Positions 6,716 to 13,940 of a stretch of DNA of 20,771 nucleotides are shown piece after piece. Both the position numbers and the translations under genes were made by a program. Each line of letters opens with the position of its first letter. Position 1 is the stretch's first letter. The stretch comes from CAZWRK01 sp964635875 (GTDB lineage: Bacteria; Pseudomonadota; Gammaproteobacteria; Burkholderiales; Aquaspirillaceae), in the NCBI GenBank assembly GCA_964635875.1, contig CAZWRK010000070.1:1-20771 (forward strand), read 5' to 3'. The notes beneath the pieces were generated by a model. That model saw only the letters and a list, made by a program, of their open reading frames with translations, ran no database searches and was not told where the DNA came from.

Positions 6716-7645
6716 TTAAGAGAGGCAGTAATTAATTGCTTGTGTTGGTTTTAAATTATGTTCTTCTCCTAGTGCTTCTCTTAAATTGATCTCTATTGTT
6801 CTGCAAATTGAGCTTAATGGTAAATCGTTTGCAAGCAGTCCAAAAGGCTCTTCGATTTCATCGCCAAGTGCGTCAAAGCCAAAAAAAGTATACGAAATGA
6901 TTCCGACGACAAACGGCGTCATATAACCAATGCTATCTACTAGGCCGAACGGTAATAGAAAGCAATAAAGGTAGGCTGTCCTGTGAAGCAATAGGCTGTA
7001 TGAGAATGGTAGTGGGGTTGTTTTGATTCTTTCGCATGCACCATGCACACCGGCTAGCCGAGTAAAATTCTGATCAATATTTGATGCGAGGTGTGGCGAA
7101 ACCCTTTGCTCTTGAAGGCACATCGCGAGGTCATGGCTGCATCTTTGCAACAGATAGTTAGGCTTGTTTGAGCTAGCTTTTAACCCTGTCATTTCGTCTA
7201 GTGGGATTAATTTCTCAATCTCGCTGTCTGCATTGGAGTCTCTTAGATGGTGACGCATTGCATGCGAAAAAGCGATAAGTCGATAAATAATTCGTCTTCT
7301 TTCGTCTTCTTTTAGGTCTGTAGAGGCTGGGGCGATCAGTGTTGTGATTTGTCGGCCTAAGCTGCGGCAAACAACAAGTGCTTCTCCCCACAACTTTCTT
7401 CCCTCCCAGTATCGGTCATAACTGGCACTATTTCTAAAGCCCAAAAAAATGGCGAGAGCAAGGCCTATTAGTGTAAAAGGAACGGGCGTGAGTGTAATTT
7501 TGAATGAAAATAAATAGCCATGCGTCCAGGTCACTAAAATGGCTAGCAATATAGTGATGATTAGTTGATTTTTGACGCGGGGTAAAATAGAGCCTCGCAA
7601 TATAAAAAACAAGTGGAAACCATTAGGACGTTGGCGGACGATCAT
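6716..7645 (-). CDS. Bestrophin-family anion channel
   Basis: The protein has 309 residues, the usual size for bacterial bestrophins (YneE/UPF0187 type), which form pentameric chloride channels in the inner membrane. The N-terminal membrane region (IITILLAILVTWTHGYLF and TLIGLALAIFLGFRNSASYDR) holds the family hallmark FRNSASYDRYWEGRKLWG around residue 70. A second hydrophobic pair lies at about 220-255 (YLYCFLLPFGLVDSIGYMTP), followed by FFGFDALGDEIEEPFG, another conserved family segment with an acidic cluster. The start at 7645 has only a weak ribosome binding site. The gene converges on cheY with a 5-bp gap. Nothing nearby explains its physiological role. Confidence 0.88.
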   Translation of the reverse strand: MIVRQRPNGFHLFFILRGSILPRVKNQLIITILLAILVTWTHGYLFSFKITLTPVPFTLIGLALAIFLGFRNSASYDRYWEGRKLWGEALVVCRSLGRQITTLIAPASTDLKEDERRRIIYRLIAFSHAMRHHLRDSNADSEIEKLIPLDEMTGLKASSNKPNYLLQRCSHDLAMCLQEQRVSPHLASNIDQNFTRLAGVHGACERIKTTPLPFSYSLLLHRTAYLYCFLLPFGLVDSIGYMTPFVVGIISYTFFGFDALGDEIEEPFGLLANDLPLSSICRTIEINLREALGEEHNLKPTQAINYCLS

Positions 7646-7684
7646 TTATAAATTTCTTTTTTTAAATTTTTTAAAGAGAGGGAT

Positions 7685-7719
7685 AAAAATTAGGCCACAT
7701 CTGGTTAGATGCGGCCTAA
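7685..7719 (-). terminator. Leftward intrinsic terminator of the ABC transporter operon
   Basis: TTAGGCC (7690-7696) plus CATCT pairs with AGATG plus GGCCTAA (7713-7719). This is a 13-position stem with one mismatch and a four-base loop, followed on the minus strand by TTTTTATCC. It lies 10 bp after the ATPase stop codon. The T-tract is only on the minus side, so it serves the ABC operon. Confidence 0.88.
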
Positions 7720-7729
7720 TGTCAAAAAC

Positions 7730-8524
7730 TTAGCCAAGTAATAAGGCATCGTCGGTGATTGCTTCTCCTCGGGTTCGCTCAAACATTGCTAGTAGATCTG
7801 GGACATCCATTTTTTCACGCTCCTCACCTGAGACATCTAAAACAACCTGTCCTTGATGAAGCATGATGGTTCGCTCTCCGTGGTCAAGTGCTTGGCGCAT
7901 TGAGTGGGTCACCATGAGCGCGGTCAGCTTTTGCTCTTGGACGATTTGGTCTGTGAGCTCCAGGACAAAGCCTGCTGTTTTTGGGTCTAACGCCGCGGTG
8001 TGCTCATCAAGTAAGATGATTTTTGATGGCTTTAGAGAGGCCATCAATAGGCTGACGGCCTGTCGTTGCCCACCGGATAATAGCCCCATTCGATCTGTGA
8101 GTCGGTTTTCAAGCCCAAGCTTCAGGGTCGATAGCTTTTCGCGGAATAAATCACGCAGCGATGGATCGACTGCTCGCCTTAGCCCGCGTGCCTCCCCACG
8201 CTGCCAAGCGAGTGCTAAATTTTCTTCGATCGTTAAGCCTTCACAAGTGCCAGCCATTGGGTCTTGGAACACCCGTGCGACTAAGCCTGCGCGTTGCCAA
8301 GCATTAAGCCGAGTCACATCTTGGTCATCAATGCGGATATTTCCACTGTCGACTAAGAGGTCTCCACTAATTGCATTCAAAAAAGTAGATTTCCCCGCGC
8401 CGTTGCTACCGATTACTGTCACAAATTGGCCGGTTGCAATCGATAAATTTAAGCCCCGTAGCGCCCGATTTTCAATTGGTGTGCCGGGGTTAAATGTTTT
8501 TGTTAGTCCTTTTGCGTGCATCAT
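7730..8524 (-). CDS. ABC transporter ATP-binding protein
   Basis: This is a 264-residue nucleotide-binding subunit. Motifs in order: Walker A GSNGAGKST (39-47), Q-loop Gln at 87 in RVFQDP, signature LSGGQRQAVSLL (149-160), Walker B KIILLDEHTAALD (168-180, catalytic Glu 174) and the switch His 207 in MVTHSMR. It energises import by the permease encoded just upstream; their stop and start codons overlap as ATGA. The ribosome binding site GGAGG lies within the permease gene end. The substrate cannot be read from this subunit. With its neighbours it matches the TrpXYZ-like class of ABC systems, where some members carry aromatic amino acids; that specificity is not shown here. Confidence 0.92.
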   Translation of the reverse strand: MMHAKGLTKTFNPGTPIENRALRGLNLSIATGQFVTVIGSNGAGKSTFLNAISGDLLVDSGNIRIDDQDVTRLNAWQRAGLVARVFQDPMAGTCEGLTIEENLALAWQRGEARGLRRAVDPSLRDLFREKLSTLKLGLENRLTDRMGLLSGGQRQAVSLLMASLKPSKIILLDEHTAALDPKTAGFVLELTDQIVQEQKLTALMVTHSMRQALDHGERTIMLHQGQVVLDVSGEEREKMDVPDLLAMFERTRGEAITDDALLLG

Positions 8525-9423
8525 GCTGCGTTTCCTCCGGATTTTTTACGGAGTTTTGCTTTAATATTCGGCAAAACGAGGGCAAAGCCCACGAGCAATG
8601 CGGTAATTAAATTCAAATCTTGCGCTTGAAGGCCAATAAAATCGGCGGTGAGGGCCAGTGCAATGAAGAGGCGGTACAGAATGGCGCCAAGAACGGTTGC
8701 GAGTGTAATAATCCAGAGTGTGCGGCTAGGAATCAGCGTTTCGCCAATAATGACCGCAGCTAAGCCAATCACGATTGTACCGACCCCCATCGAAATATCG
8801 GCCCCACCTTGGGTTTGCACATAGAGCGCGCCGGCGAGCGCAATGAGTGCGTTCGAAAGTGCCATACCCGATAGAATGGCACGATCTGTTGAAATGCCTT
8901 GTGCGCGTGCCATGCGTGGGTTGGCGCCTGTGGCGCGCATGGCCAAGCCAAGCTGAGAAGCGAAGAAAAAATCAAGTCCTAGTTTGGCTGCCACAATAAT
9001 AGCCGCTAACAACCCTGGCTGAATCAGCCAAGCATTTTCGCCTGACTCTCCGATAAATTGGGCAAAAACGGTGGGTTCGCCAATGAGCGGAATATTCGGT
9101 GCGCCCATGATTCGCAAATTAATGGAATACAAAGCAATCATCACCAAGATACTGGCGAGCAATTGCAAGATGTTAAGGCGAACATTAAGCCAAGCTGTGA
9201 CCCAGCCTGCTGCGGCACCTGCTAAGGCTGCAATTGCGCTGGCAAGCCACGGATCGTGCCCACCTGCGATGAGCGTTGCAGCGACGGCGCCGCCAAGCGG
9301 AAAGCTACCATCCGCAGTAAGGTCTGGGAAATTTAGGATGCGGAAAGAAATCAGAACGCCTAATGCCACTAAGGCAAAGATTAAGCCGATCTCCACTGCA
9401 CCCATCAAAGAGATGAGTGACAT
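8521..9423 (-). CDS. ABC transporter permease (branched-chain/TrpY-like family)
   Basis: About 300 residues and very hydrophobic, with some eight to nine membrane segments. The LIFALVALGVLISFRILNFP and DLTADGSFPLGGA stretches are typical of the permease family paired with ABC_sub_bind binding proteins. The loop ATGANPRMARAQGISTDRA resembles the EAA-type ATPase docking region. ATG 9423 is preferred because GAGGTACCC precedes it; a longer in-frame start at 9450 would run into the intercistronic hairpin. It lies 98 bp downstream of the binding-protein gene, a gap filled by two hairpins, and overlaps the ATPase gene by 4 bp. Confidence 0.9.
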   Translation of the reverse strand: MSLISLMGAVEIGLIFALVALGVLISFRILNFPDLTADGSFPLGGAVAATLIAGGHDPWLASAIAALAGAAAGWVTAWLNVRLNILQLLASILVMIALYSINLRIMGAPNIPLIGEPTVFAQFIGESGENAWLIQPGLLAAIIVAAKLGLDFFFASQLGLAMRATGANPRMARAQGISTDRAILSGMALSNALIALAGALYVQTQGGADISMGVGTIVIGLAAVIIGETLIPSRTLWIITLATVLGAILYRLFIALALTADFIGLQAQDLNLITALLVGFALVLPNIKAKLRKKSGGNAA

Positions 9424-9443
9424 GGGTACCTCGAAATGCAAGA

Positions 9444-9464
9444 GCCGCACCTAGTGGGCGCGGC
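9444..9464 (-). repeat. Second intercistronic hairpin, binding protein/permease gap
   Basis: GCCGCACC (9444-9451) pairs with GGCGCGGC (9457-9464), with one wobble on the minus-strand RNA and a five-base loop. It follows the 9478-9509 stem and ends about 20 bases before the permease start. It may limit access of ribosomes or exonucleases, so that the binding protein is made in excess of the membrane parts. Confidence 0.5.
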
Positions 9465-9477
9465 GGATTGGCAGAAG

Positions 9478-9509
9478 ACGATGAAACCACCGGTGGGTGA
9501 TTTCATCGT
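9478..9509 (-). repeat. First intercistronic hairpin, binding protein/permease gap
   Basis: ACGATGAAA (9478-9486) and TTTCATCGT (9501-9509) form a perfect 9-bp stem. The 14-base interior contains the palindrome CCACCGGTGG, so the arms can extend further. It begins 12 bp after the binding-protein stop codon and has no T-tract of a true terminator on the minus strand (TCTTCTGCC follows). The likely role is message stabilisation of the first gene. Confidence 0.55.
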
Positions 9510-9521
9510 TGAGCGTGCTTA

Positions 9522-10499
9522 TTATTTAATGGTGTCTTTTGCTTCTTTAAGCAATTCAGCAGAAAGCGGAGCGCCTTGCTTTTCTGCTGCGCCGGGGTTC
9601 ACGGTAAGGGATAATTTATCGCCAACTTGCGGAGCAATCGTGCCTGCTTTTTCACCCTTCAGAATGCGGACGACCATTTTGCCGGTTTGGCGGCCCATGT
9701 CGTAATAGTTCATACCCAAGGCGGCAATTGCGCCACGTTTAACAGAGTCGGTATCTGCCGCAATCAATGGAATTTTGGCCTGAGTGGCAACGCCCACCAG
9801 AGATTCATAAGTGGAAACCACGTTGTTATCGGTCGAGGTGTAGATTGCATCCACTTTGCCGACGAGGCTTTTCGCTGCCGATGCAACATCCACTGTGCGT
9901 GGCGCTGCGGCTTCAACCAGCGTCATGCCGCGCTTGCCCAATTCTGCTTTTAGTTCTTTAGCGACAATAACAGAATTCACTTCACCTGGGCTGTAGACCA
10001 TACCAATACGTTTTGCGCCAGGTTTGACTTTTAGCATTAAGTCAATTTGTGGATTCAATGCCAGCTTATCGGAGACGCCTGTGACATTAGTACCGCTTGC
10101 TTTCCAGCTTTTCACCAGTTTGGCTGCAACAGGATCGGTAATTGCGGTAAAGACAACCGGAATGTTTTTCGTGGCTGCAACAGCGGCTTGCGCGCTAGGG
10201 GTTGCAATTGCAACGATCACATCAGCTTGATCGCCGATAAATTTACGGGCAATTTGGGCGGCCGTTGCGGTGTTGCCTTGTGCGCTTTGATATTGATATT
10301 TCAGATTTTTGCCCGCTTCGAAACCTGCTGCTTTGAGTTCGTCTTCTACGCCTTTACGGGCAGCATCCAAAGCAGGGTGGTCAACAATCGCTGTGACCGC
10401 GACAGATTTCATGTCTTCTGCGTGCGAGAACGGAGCAAAGGCGACCATAAGTCCAGCAGCCAATGTGCTGATAACAAAACGACGAGACAATGTGCTCAT
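9522..10499 (-). CDS. ABC transporter substrate-binding protein (ABC_sub_bind family)
   Basis: This is a 325-residue periplasmic protein with a classic signal peptide (MSTLSRRFVISTLAAGLMVA, cleavage probably after SHA at about residue 27). The mature part starts VAVTAIVDHPALDAARKGVEDELKAAG and shows family features: YQSAQGNTATAAQIARKF, VVFTAITDPVAAKLV, TGVSDKL, IPLIAADTDSVKRGAIAALG and YDMGRQTGKM. The fold resembles LacI/periplasmic sugar-binding type I proteins. It is the first gene of the operon with permease and ATPase. Known relatives include TrpX-type proteins; the ligand here is not determined. Confidence 0.92.
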   Translation of the reverse strand: MSTLSRRFVISTLAAGLMVAFAPFSHAEDMKSVAVTAIVDHPALDAARKGVEDELKAAGFEAGKNLKYQYQSAQGNTATAAQIARKFIGDQADVIVAIATPSAQAAVAATKNIPVVFTAITDPVAAKLVKSWKASGTNVTGVSDKLALNPQIDLMLKVKPGAKRIGMVYSPGEVNSVIVAKELKAELGKRGMTLVEAAAPRTVDVASAAKSLVGKVDAIYTSTDNNVVSTYESLVGVATQAKIPLIAADTDSVKRGAIAALGMNYYDMGRQTGKMVVRILKGEKAGTIAPQVGDKLSLTVNPGAAEKQGAPLSAELLKEAKDTIK

Positions 10500-10819
10500 G
10501 ATGATCTTTTCGAGTAAGTTCTTGATAGAAAAGTCAGAAACTGACTTGTTTTTTCTGCCGCATAACGCGTTTACTTGGCAATATTATTTCAAAAATCCGA
10601 AGCGATTTTGGATTTGAGGGGTGTTATATGTCTATGTTTTTTGTTTTTTTAAAATTAAATTAATGTTTGTAGAGTTTTGTTGAACTTTATTTTTGTTTTG
10701 CTTTTTGTGGGTGGCGATATCTGCTGAAATCAGTCTTTTTTTCTGTGGTGGCCCAAAAACACAGAAGGTTAAGTAGGTTGTTGTCCTAATGTCTTGTATT
10801 TTATCGTGATTTCTTTGTT
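10500..10819 (-). other. 320-bp gene-free leader/intergenic region upstream of the ABC operon
   Basis: No credible reading frame is seen; an 84-codon frame running back into the preceding gene is low-complexity and Lys/Asn-rich. The stretch is AT-rich with A-runs on the minus strand. Items seen: a 7-3-7 inverted repeat at 10531-10547, just upstream of the binding-protein start; a short AAAATC/GATTTT hairpin with loop GCTTCG close to 10600; a TAATAT that could be a -10 box near 10580 but with a poor -35; and a 7-bp pair TTCTGTG/CACAGAA at 10741-10766. No T-tract on the minus strand was found after the metallohydrolase gene, so that gene has no obvious intrinsic terminator. Confidence 0.6.
10531..10547. 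repeat. 7-3-7 inverted repeat in the ABC operon leader
   Basis: AAGTCAG and CTGACTT are separated by three bases, 32 bp upstream of the binding-protein start codon. It is followed by GTTTTTT on the plus strand and TTCT on the minus strand. It could be an operator or a small hairpin in the 5' leader of the message. Confidence 0.45.
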
Positions 10820-11761
10820 TTAATCGATTTTTGGTAGCGCGGCGGTTTCGTACTGACTGTACATAAAACCGACTGTTCGACGCCATTCATCACGTGCTTC
10901 AGTCCATTCTGAAAATGGTGCCGGAATAGGTAGTTTCATCACTTCTGTTGCGGAAAGGCCTTGGTTTGCAGCATTTTTTAGCGTCTTATCAAGCCACTGC
11001 AAATAATCTCTGGTGGCTTGAATCGCCTGCTTATTGTGACTAACAGGGCCATGTCCTGCGACCAACACTTTAAAAGGAATGGCTTCAAGGCGATCTAAAC
11101 TGGCCAGCCAATTTTTAATATGGGCGTTTGGCATAGTGGGGGTTCGGCCATTGAAGACTTGGTCAATCGCGTACAGTACGCCGGTGGTGTGGTCGTATAC
11201 GGCAACATCGGATTGTGTGTGACCAGAGGCCGAAATATATTCTAGTGTGTGGCCGCCTATCGTATGTTTCCCGAGCGTAAGAGGGGTGTTGGGTGCAACA
11301 AACTCGGTTCCTTTCATTCGATCGCCAACGAGGCGATATAAATTTTCAGCCAACCCATCTCCTTCCTTTTGGAGCATTTGTGTTGTGAGTGCATCCGCTT
11401 CAATGGGGCGATCTTTAAAGGCTTGATTGCCTAAAAAATGATCGGGATGCTTGTGGGTGATCAACACCCGCTGGATGGGGCGCTGGGTAAGGTCTTCAAT
11501 ATAGCGGCGGTATTGCTTTCCAAATGCAAGTGATGGACCGCTACCAATCACGATCACGCCCTCGCTGGTCGAAATAAAAGCAGTGTTGACCAAAAAACCA
11601 CCATTTTCCGGTGTGAAATAGCCCATGTCTGCGATCAGTGCCCAGCTTTCTGGTGCAATTTTTTCGGCCTGCATGGGGTAGTTCTCTGCCCATGCAACGC
11701 GGGCTCCTGTGATGAGCGTCGTCAAACCTATGCCGAATAAGATTAACCATAAACGAAGCAT
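10820..11761 (-). CDS. Quinoprotein relay system zinc metallohydrolase (MBL fold)
   Basis: The product has about 313 residues from ATG 11761, which follows the ribosome binding site AGGGAGAC. A signal peptide (LWLILFGIGLTTLITG, cleavage near AWA at 25) sends it to the periplasm. Metal ligands of the metallo-beta-lactamase fold are intact: ITHKHPDHFLGN (H103, H105, D107, H108), SGHTQSD (H181), YAIDQVFNG (D200) and AGHG (H237). It is related to SoxH-type hydrolases found with quinoprotein dehydrogenase clusters. It lies 10 bp behind the SoxYZ-like carrier gene and is last in the operon. The substrate is unknown; a thioester or persulfide-like adduct on the carrier is a reasonable guess. An in-frame upstream start at 11839 overlaps the carrier gene and removes the signal position. 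Confidence 0.85.
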   Translation of the reverse strand: MLRLWLILFGIGLTTLITGARVAWAENYPMQAEKIAPESWALIADMGYFTPENGGFLVNTAFISTSEGVIVIGSGPSLAFGKQYRRYIEDLTQRPIQRVLITHKHPDHFLGNQAFKDRPIEADALTTQMLQKEGDGLAENLYRLVGDRMKGTEFVAPNTPLTLGKHTIGGHTLEYISASGHTQSDVAVYDHTTGVLYAIDQVFNGRTPTMPNAHIKNWLASLDRLEAIPFKVLVAGHGPVSHNKQAIQATRDYLQWLDKTLKNAANQGLSATEVMKLPIPAPFSEWTEARDEWRRTVGFMYSQYETAALPKID

Positions 11762-11771
11762 CTCTGTCTCC

Positions 11772-12563
11772 CTAAAGTAACGGCAGGCGCGCTTGATAAA
11801 GATTGCCATCGGTGTCTTGCCCCTCCACACGCAGGCCATTCAGTGAGCTTGGCGCTTTTCTCAGGGTGAAAATAGGGTTTTCTGCGACCGAAGCCTCGAC
11901 CGTGAGTCGAGCGATACTTTGTCCTTGGTCGTCCCAAATCTGGAGGGTCTGGAGGTTAAATTGCGGGACCTGACTGACTAGGCCGGTGTCCATTGGGTGC
12001 ATGATCCTGACTCTGAAACGTAAGCCCCCCCCGTTTTCTTCTTGCCAGATGCGACCCTGCATGTGGCCTAGCATCGTATTCCAATCTGTTTGGCTTCGAC
12101 TGCTTGAGGGGAGTGCGCAGCCACCGCCCGGAGCATCAATCCAATGACCATTGATGTGCCAGACGCCGTTCTTATCGCGGGCTGCTGCGCGAATGGGCGT
12201 GGCTTGATTCACCTTAATTGTTGTGGCGAGCCAAGGTTTAACGTGTAAAGGTTCGAAGCGAATCGCGCGTGGGATTGGGTTGTAGTCGGCAAAAATAAGA
12301 ATCTCGCTGACTGCGCCAACGGCTTCTGCATTCACCGTGACGGGTACTTGATGGCCATCTTCGACTTGACGGGGCAGGTCAACCAGCACTGCGTCATCAA
12401 ACACGACTTTTTCGCTGTGCAAAACGGTTTTGTGCATGATTTCCCACATGACTGATTTCATCGGGTCGATGGGGGGTGGTCCTGCGAAACAGAGCACGCT
12501 ATATGCTCCAGACAGTAAAAATCCACACAACAGACGCAATAAAATGGGCGATGGAATTTTCAC
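11772..12563 (-). CDS. Quinoprotein dehydrogenase-associated SoxYZ-like carrier (fused)
   Basis: The product has about 263 residues from GTG 12563, which has GAGGAAAAA upstream and is followed directly by a signal peptide (KIPSPILLRLLCGFLLSGAY...CFAG). The first half is SoxY-like (VFDDAVLVDLPRQVEDGHQVPVTV) and ends in the carrier motif PGGGCALP with a single Cys at about 149. The second half is SoxZ-like (MQGRIW...RFRVRIMHPMDTGL). In sulfur oxidation SoxY carries the substrate on this Cys and SoxZ is a separate partner; here both are in one chain. An in-frame ATG at 12629 would translate through a terminator-like hairpin and is rejected. The cargo in alcohol-oxidising bacteria is not established. 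Confidence 0.87.
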   Translation of the reverse strand: MKIPSPILLRLLCGFLLSGAYSVLCFAGPPPIDPMKSVMWEIMHKTVLHSEKVVFDDAVLVDLPRQVEDGHQVPVTVNAEAVGAVSEILIFADYNPIPRAIRFEPLHVKPWLATTIKVNQATPIRAAARDKNGVWHINGHWIDAPGGGCALPSSSRSQTDWNTMLGHMQGRIWQEENGGGLRFRVRIMHPMDTGLVSQVPQFNLQTLQIWDDQGQSIARLTVEASVAENPIFTLRKAPSSLNGLRVEGQDTDGNLYQARLPLL

Positions 12564-12577
12564 GCACTTTTTCCTCG

Positions 12578-12611
12578 AAAAATCTGGCTGCCCATTGTGA
12601 TGGGCAGCCAG
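12578..12611 (-). terminator. Intra-operon terminator/attenuator before the SoxYZ-like gene
   Basis: CTGGCTGCCCAT (12584-12595) and ATGGGCAGCCAG (12600-12611) form a perfect 12-bp, GC-rich stem with a four-base loop. On the minus strand ATTTTTC follows, a short T-tract. It lies 31 bp after the binding-protein stop and just 15 bp before the GTG start of the carrier gene; the T-tract touches the ribosome binding site. It is likely a partial terminator that lowers expression of the last two genes, or a regulated attenuator. Confidence 0.75.
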
Positions 12612-12642
12612 CAAGGGCCGAGATGGCAAGGGAAAGCGGTTT

Positions 12643-13491
12643 TTACTCAGTCACTGCTGGTAAATAGCGACTGTGGTAGCGCTCAAAAATAGTGGATAGC
12701 TCACCGGCTTGACGAAGCTGTTCGACAATGTCACCAATCACCCACGTTAAATCACGCAGGCTTTCTTTGGTCGCCATGCCCAAGTTCCAGCGGGCTTTGA
12801 TGAGCCCGGGCGTTTTGATCACCTGCGGTTGAATATCAAGTCCCAACGCATGCAAAGCCCAACTTAGCTCGGCTTGAGGGGCAAATACGCCGTCGACTTG
12901 TTCATTTTTGAGTGCTTGAACTGCAGATAGCGTGTTTGGAAAGTGCTGAATATGATCCCGTAATCGTCCCCCTTGTAGAGCGGACAAATACAAGTCGGCA
13001 AGGCTGTCGTTTTCAACCCCAATGCGCTCTTCGGCGTGGATATCCCAACTTGAGCGTGGGGCGCCATTAGGGGCTGCCCAGCTCAGTTGCTCCTGCCAGT
13101 AAGGCGCAAAGAGCACGGCATTATGGTTGCGCGTGGCAAAGTCCTGATCGTTTGGAACGTGCAGCATGAGGTCGGCCGTGCCGCCGCCGAGATAATGGCC
13201 TTTCCAGATTGCATTGCGTAAATCACCATCGACATCTTCGGTTGCAGTGAGCTGCATAAATTCGATTTCAAGCCCAATTTTTTGCCCAATGCGCTTAGCA
13301 AGATCGACATCAATGCCCTGCAATACGCCATTTTTTTCAAAAGAAAATGGCGGAAAATCTCTATACACCGCGACTCTTAAGCGACCACTGGCACGAATAT
13401 CATCAAAGTTACTGGGGGCGGCTAGCAGGCTTGGGCTGCATAGCAGCGCGGCGGCACTCAGTGTGGCGTATAAAAAGTCGCGGCGTTTCAT
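12643..13491 (-). CDS. Quinoprotein dehydrogenase-associated periplasmic binding protein (SBP family 3-like)
   Basis: The product has about 282 residues from ATG 13491, preceded by CAGGACTAAAC. The N-terminus MKRRDFLYATLSAAALLCSP is a signal peptide with a twin-arginine-like KRRDF, so export could be via Tat. The mature part is an extracellular solute-binding protein of family 3: LRVAVYRDFPPFSFEKNG, then VLQGIDVDLAKRIGQKIGLE, and EQVDGVFAPQAELSWAL. Members in PQQ-alcohol and methanol (MoxJ-like) clusters are thought to assist the dehydrogenase rather than feed a transporter, and no permease or ATPase is beside it here. It lies 2 bp after the cytochrome stop codon, so it is tightly coupled. 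Confidence 0.87.
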   Translation of the reverse strand: MKRRDFLYATLSAAALLCSPSLLAAPSNFDDIRASGRLRVAVYRDFPPFSFEKNGVLQGIDVDLAKRIGQKIGLEIEFMQLTATEDVDGDLRNAIWKGHYLGGGTADLMLHVPNDQDFATRNHNAVLFAPYWQEQLSWAAPNGAPRSSWDIHAEERIGVENDSLADLYLSALQGGRLRDHIQHFPNTLSAVQALKNEQVDGVFAPQAELSWALHALGLDIQPQVIKTPGLIKARWNLGMATKESLRDLTWVIGDIVEQLRQAGELSTIFERYHSRYLPAVTE

Positions 13492-13493
13492 GT

Positions 13494-13925
13494 TTAGTCC
13501 TGCCGTACCGTATCGAGCCATGAACGAATCGTCCATGCAGCCTCTTGGCTGAGAACACTGGCAAAAGAAGGCATGTAGGTAATGCCATTTCGAATCGAGC
13601 CGTTGCGAATACGTTGCTGGAAGATGCCATCGCCATCTTCATCTTTTGGCAGATTGCGTAAATCAGGTGCAATGCCGCCAGAAACTGCATCAATACCGTG
13701 GCAACGGGCACAGTTGGCTGCAAATGCTTTGTGACCAATTTGAATGGCTTCTGCATTACCCCGATAAGGGTTGCTCTCGAGCCACTCTTGTCCCACCTTG
13801 GGAAGGCTTCCTGTATCGACAGGCTGAGGAGTGACATCTCCGTGTGCAAAGGCTGCACCGTGCCAAGCGAATGTGCTGATGGCAAATAGTGTGGAGAGCG
13901 AAAGAGAAAGACGAGCGTGTTTCAT
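13494..13925 (-). CDS. pedF: Periplasmic cytochrome c-550, PedF-like
   Basis: A 143-residue cytochrome c with an N-terminal signal peptide (LSTLFAISTFAWHGAAFAHG, cleavage near residue 27). One haem site CARCH lies at 72-76, and the likely axial Met is M118 in ITYMPSF. The order and spacing (IAPDLRNLPKDEDGDGIF, IRNGSIRNGITYMPSF) are those of the c-550 that accepts electrons from PQQ-dependent ethanol dehydrogenase in Pseudomonas (PedF/ExaB class). It lies 15 bp downstream of the DUF779 gene and 2 bp upstream of the binding-protein gene. The partner quinoprotein itself is not in the window. Confidence 0.9.
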   Translation of the reverse strand: MKHARLSLSLSTLFAISTFAWHGAAFAHGDVTPQPVDTGSLPKVGQEWLESNPYRGNAEAIQIGHKAFAANCARCHGIDAVSGGIAPDLRNLPKDEDGDGIFQQRIRNGSIRNGITYMPSFASVLSQEAAWTIRSWLDTVRQD

Positions 13926-13940
13926 GGAAAAATCCTTACT

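Noticed and set aside
7863..8564. 233-codon plus-strand frame opposite the ABC ATPase gene
   Set aside because: It is antisense to a gene with all ATPase motifs, has no recognisable domain and is Ser/Arg-rich, as shadow frames are.
10047..10517. 156-codon Cys-rich plus-strand frame opposite the substrate-binding protein
   Set aside because: It is antisense to a well-supported gene; the Cys richness comes from Ala/Gly codons read backwards.
10741..10766. TTCTGTG/CACAGAA hairpin as terminator of the metallohydrolase gene
   Set aside because: On the minus strand it is followed by A residues rather than T, and the loop is 12 bases, so it lacks the needed form.
10632..10886. 84-codon minus-strand frame downstream of the metallohydrolase
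   Set aside because: It has low-complexity Lys/Asn/Thr composition, no ribosome binding site, and overlaps the end of the real gene in another frame.
12564..12629. Longer N-terminus for the SoxYZ-like carrier
   Set aside because: It would translate a terminator hairpin and place the signal peptide internally; GTG 12563 has a ribosome binding site and leads directly into the signal.
13409..13885. 158-codon minus-strand frame over the cytochrome gene
   Set aside because: It is a different frame of the clear cytochrome c and binding-protein genes and shows no homology or export signal.
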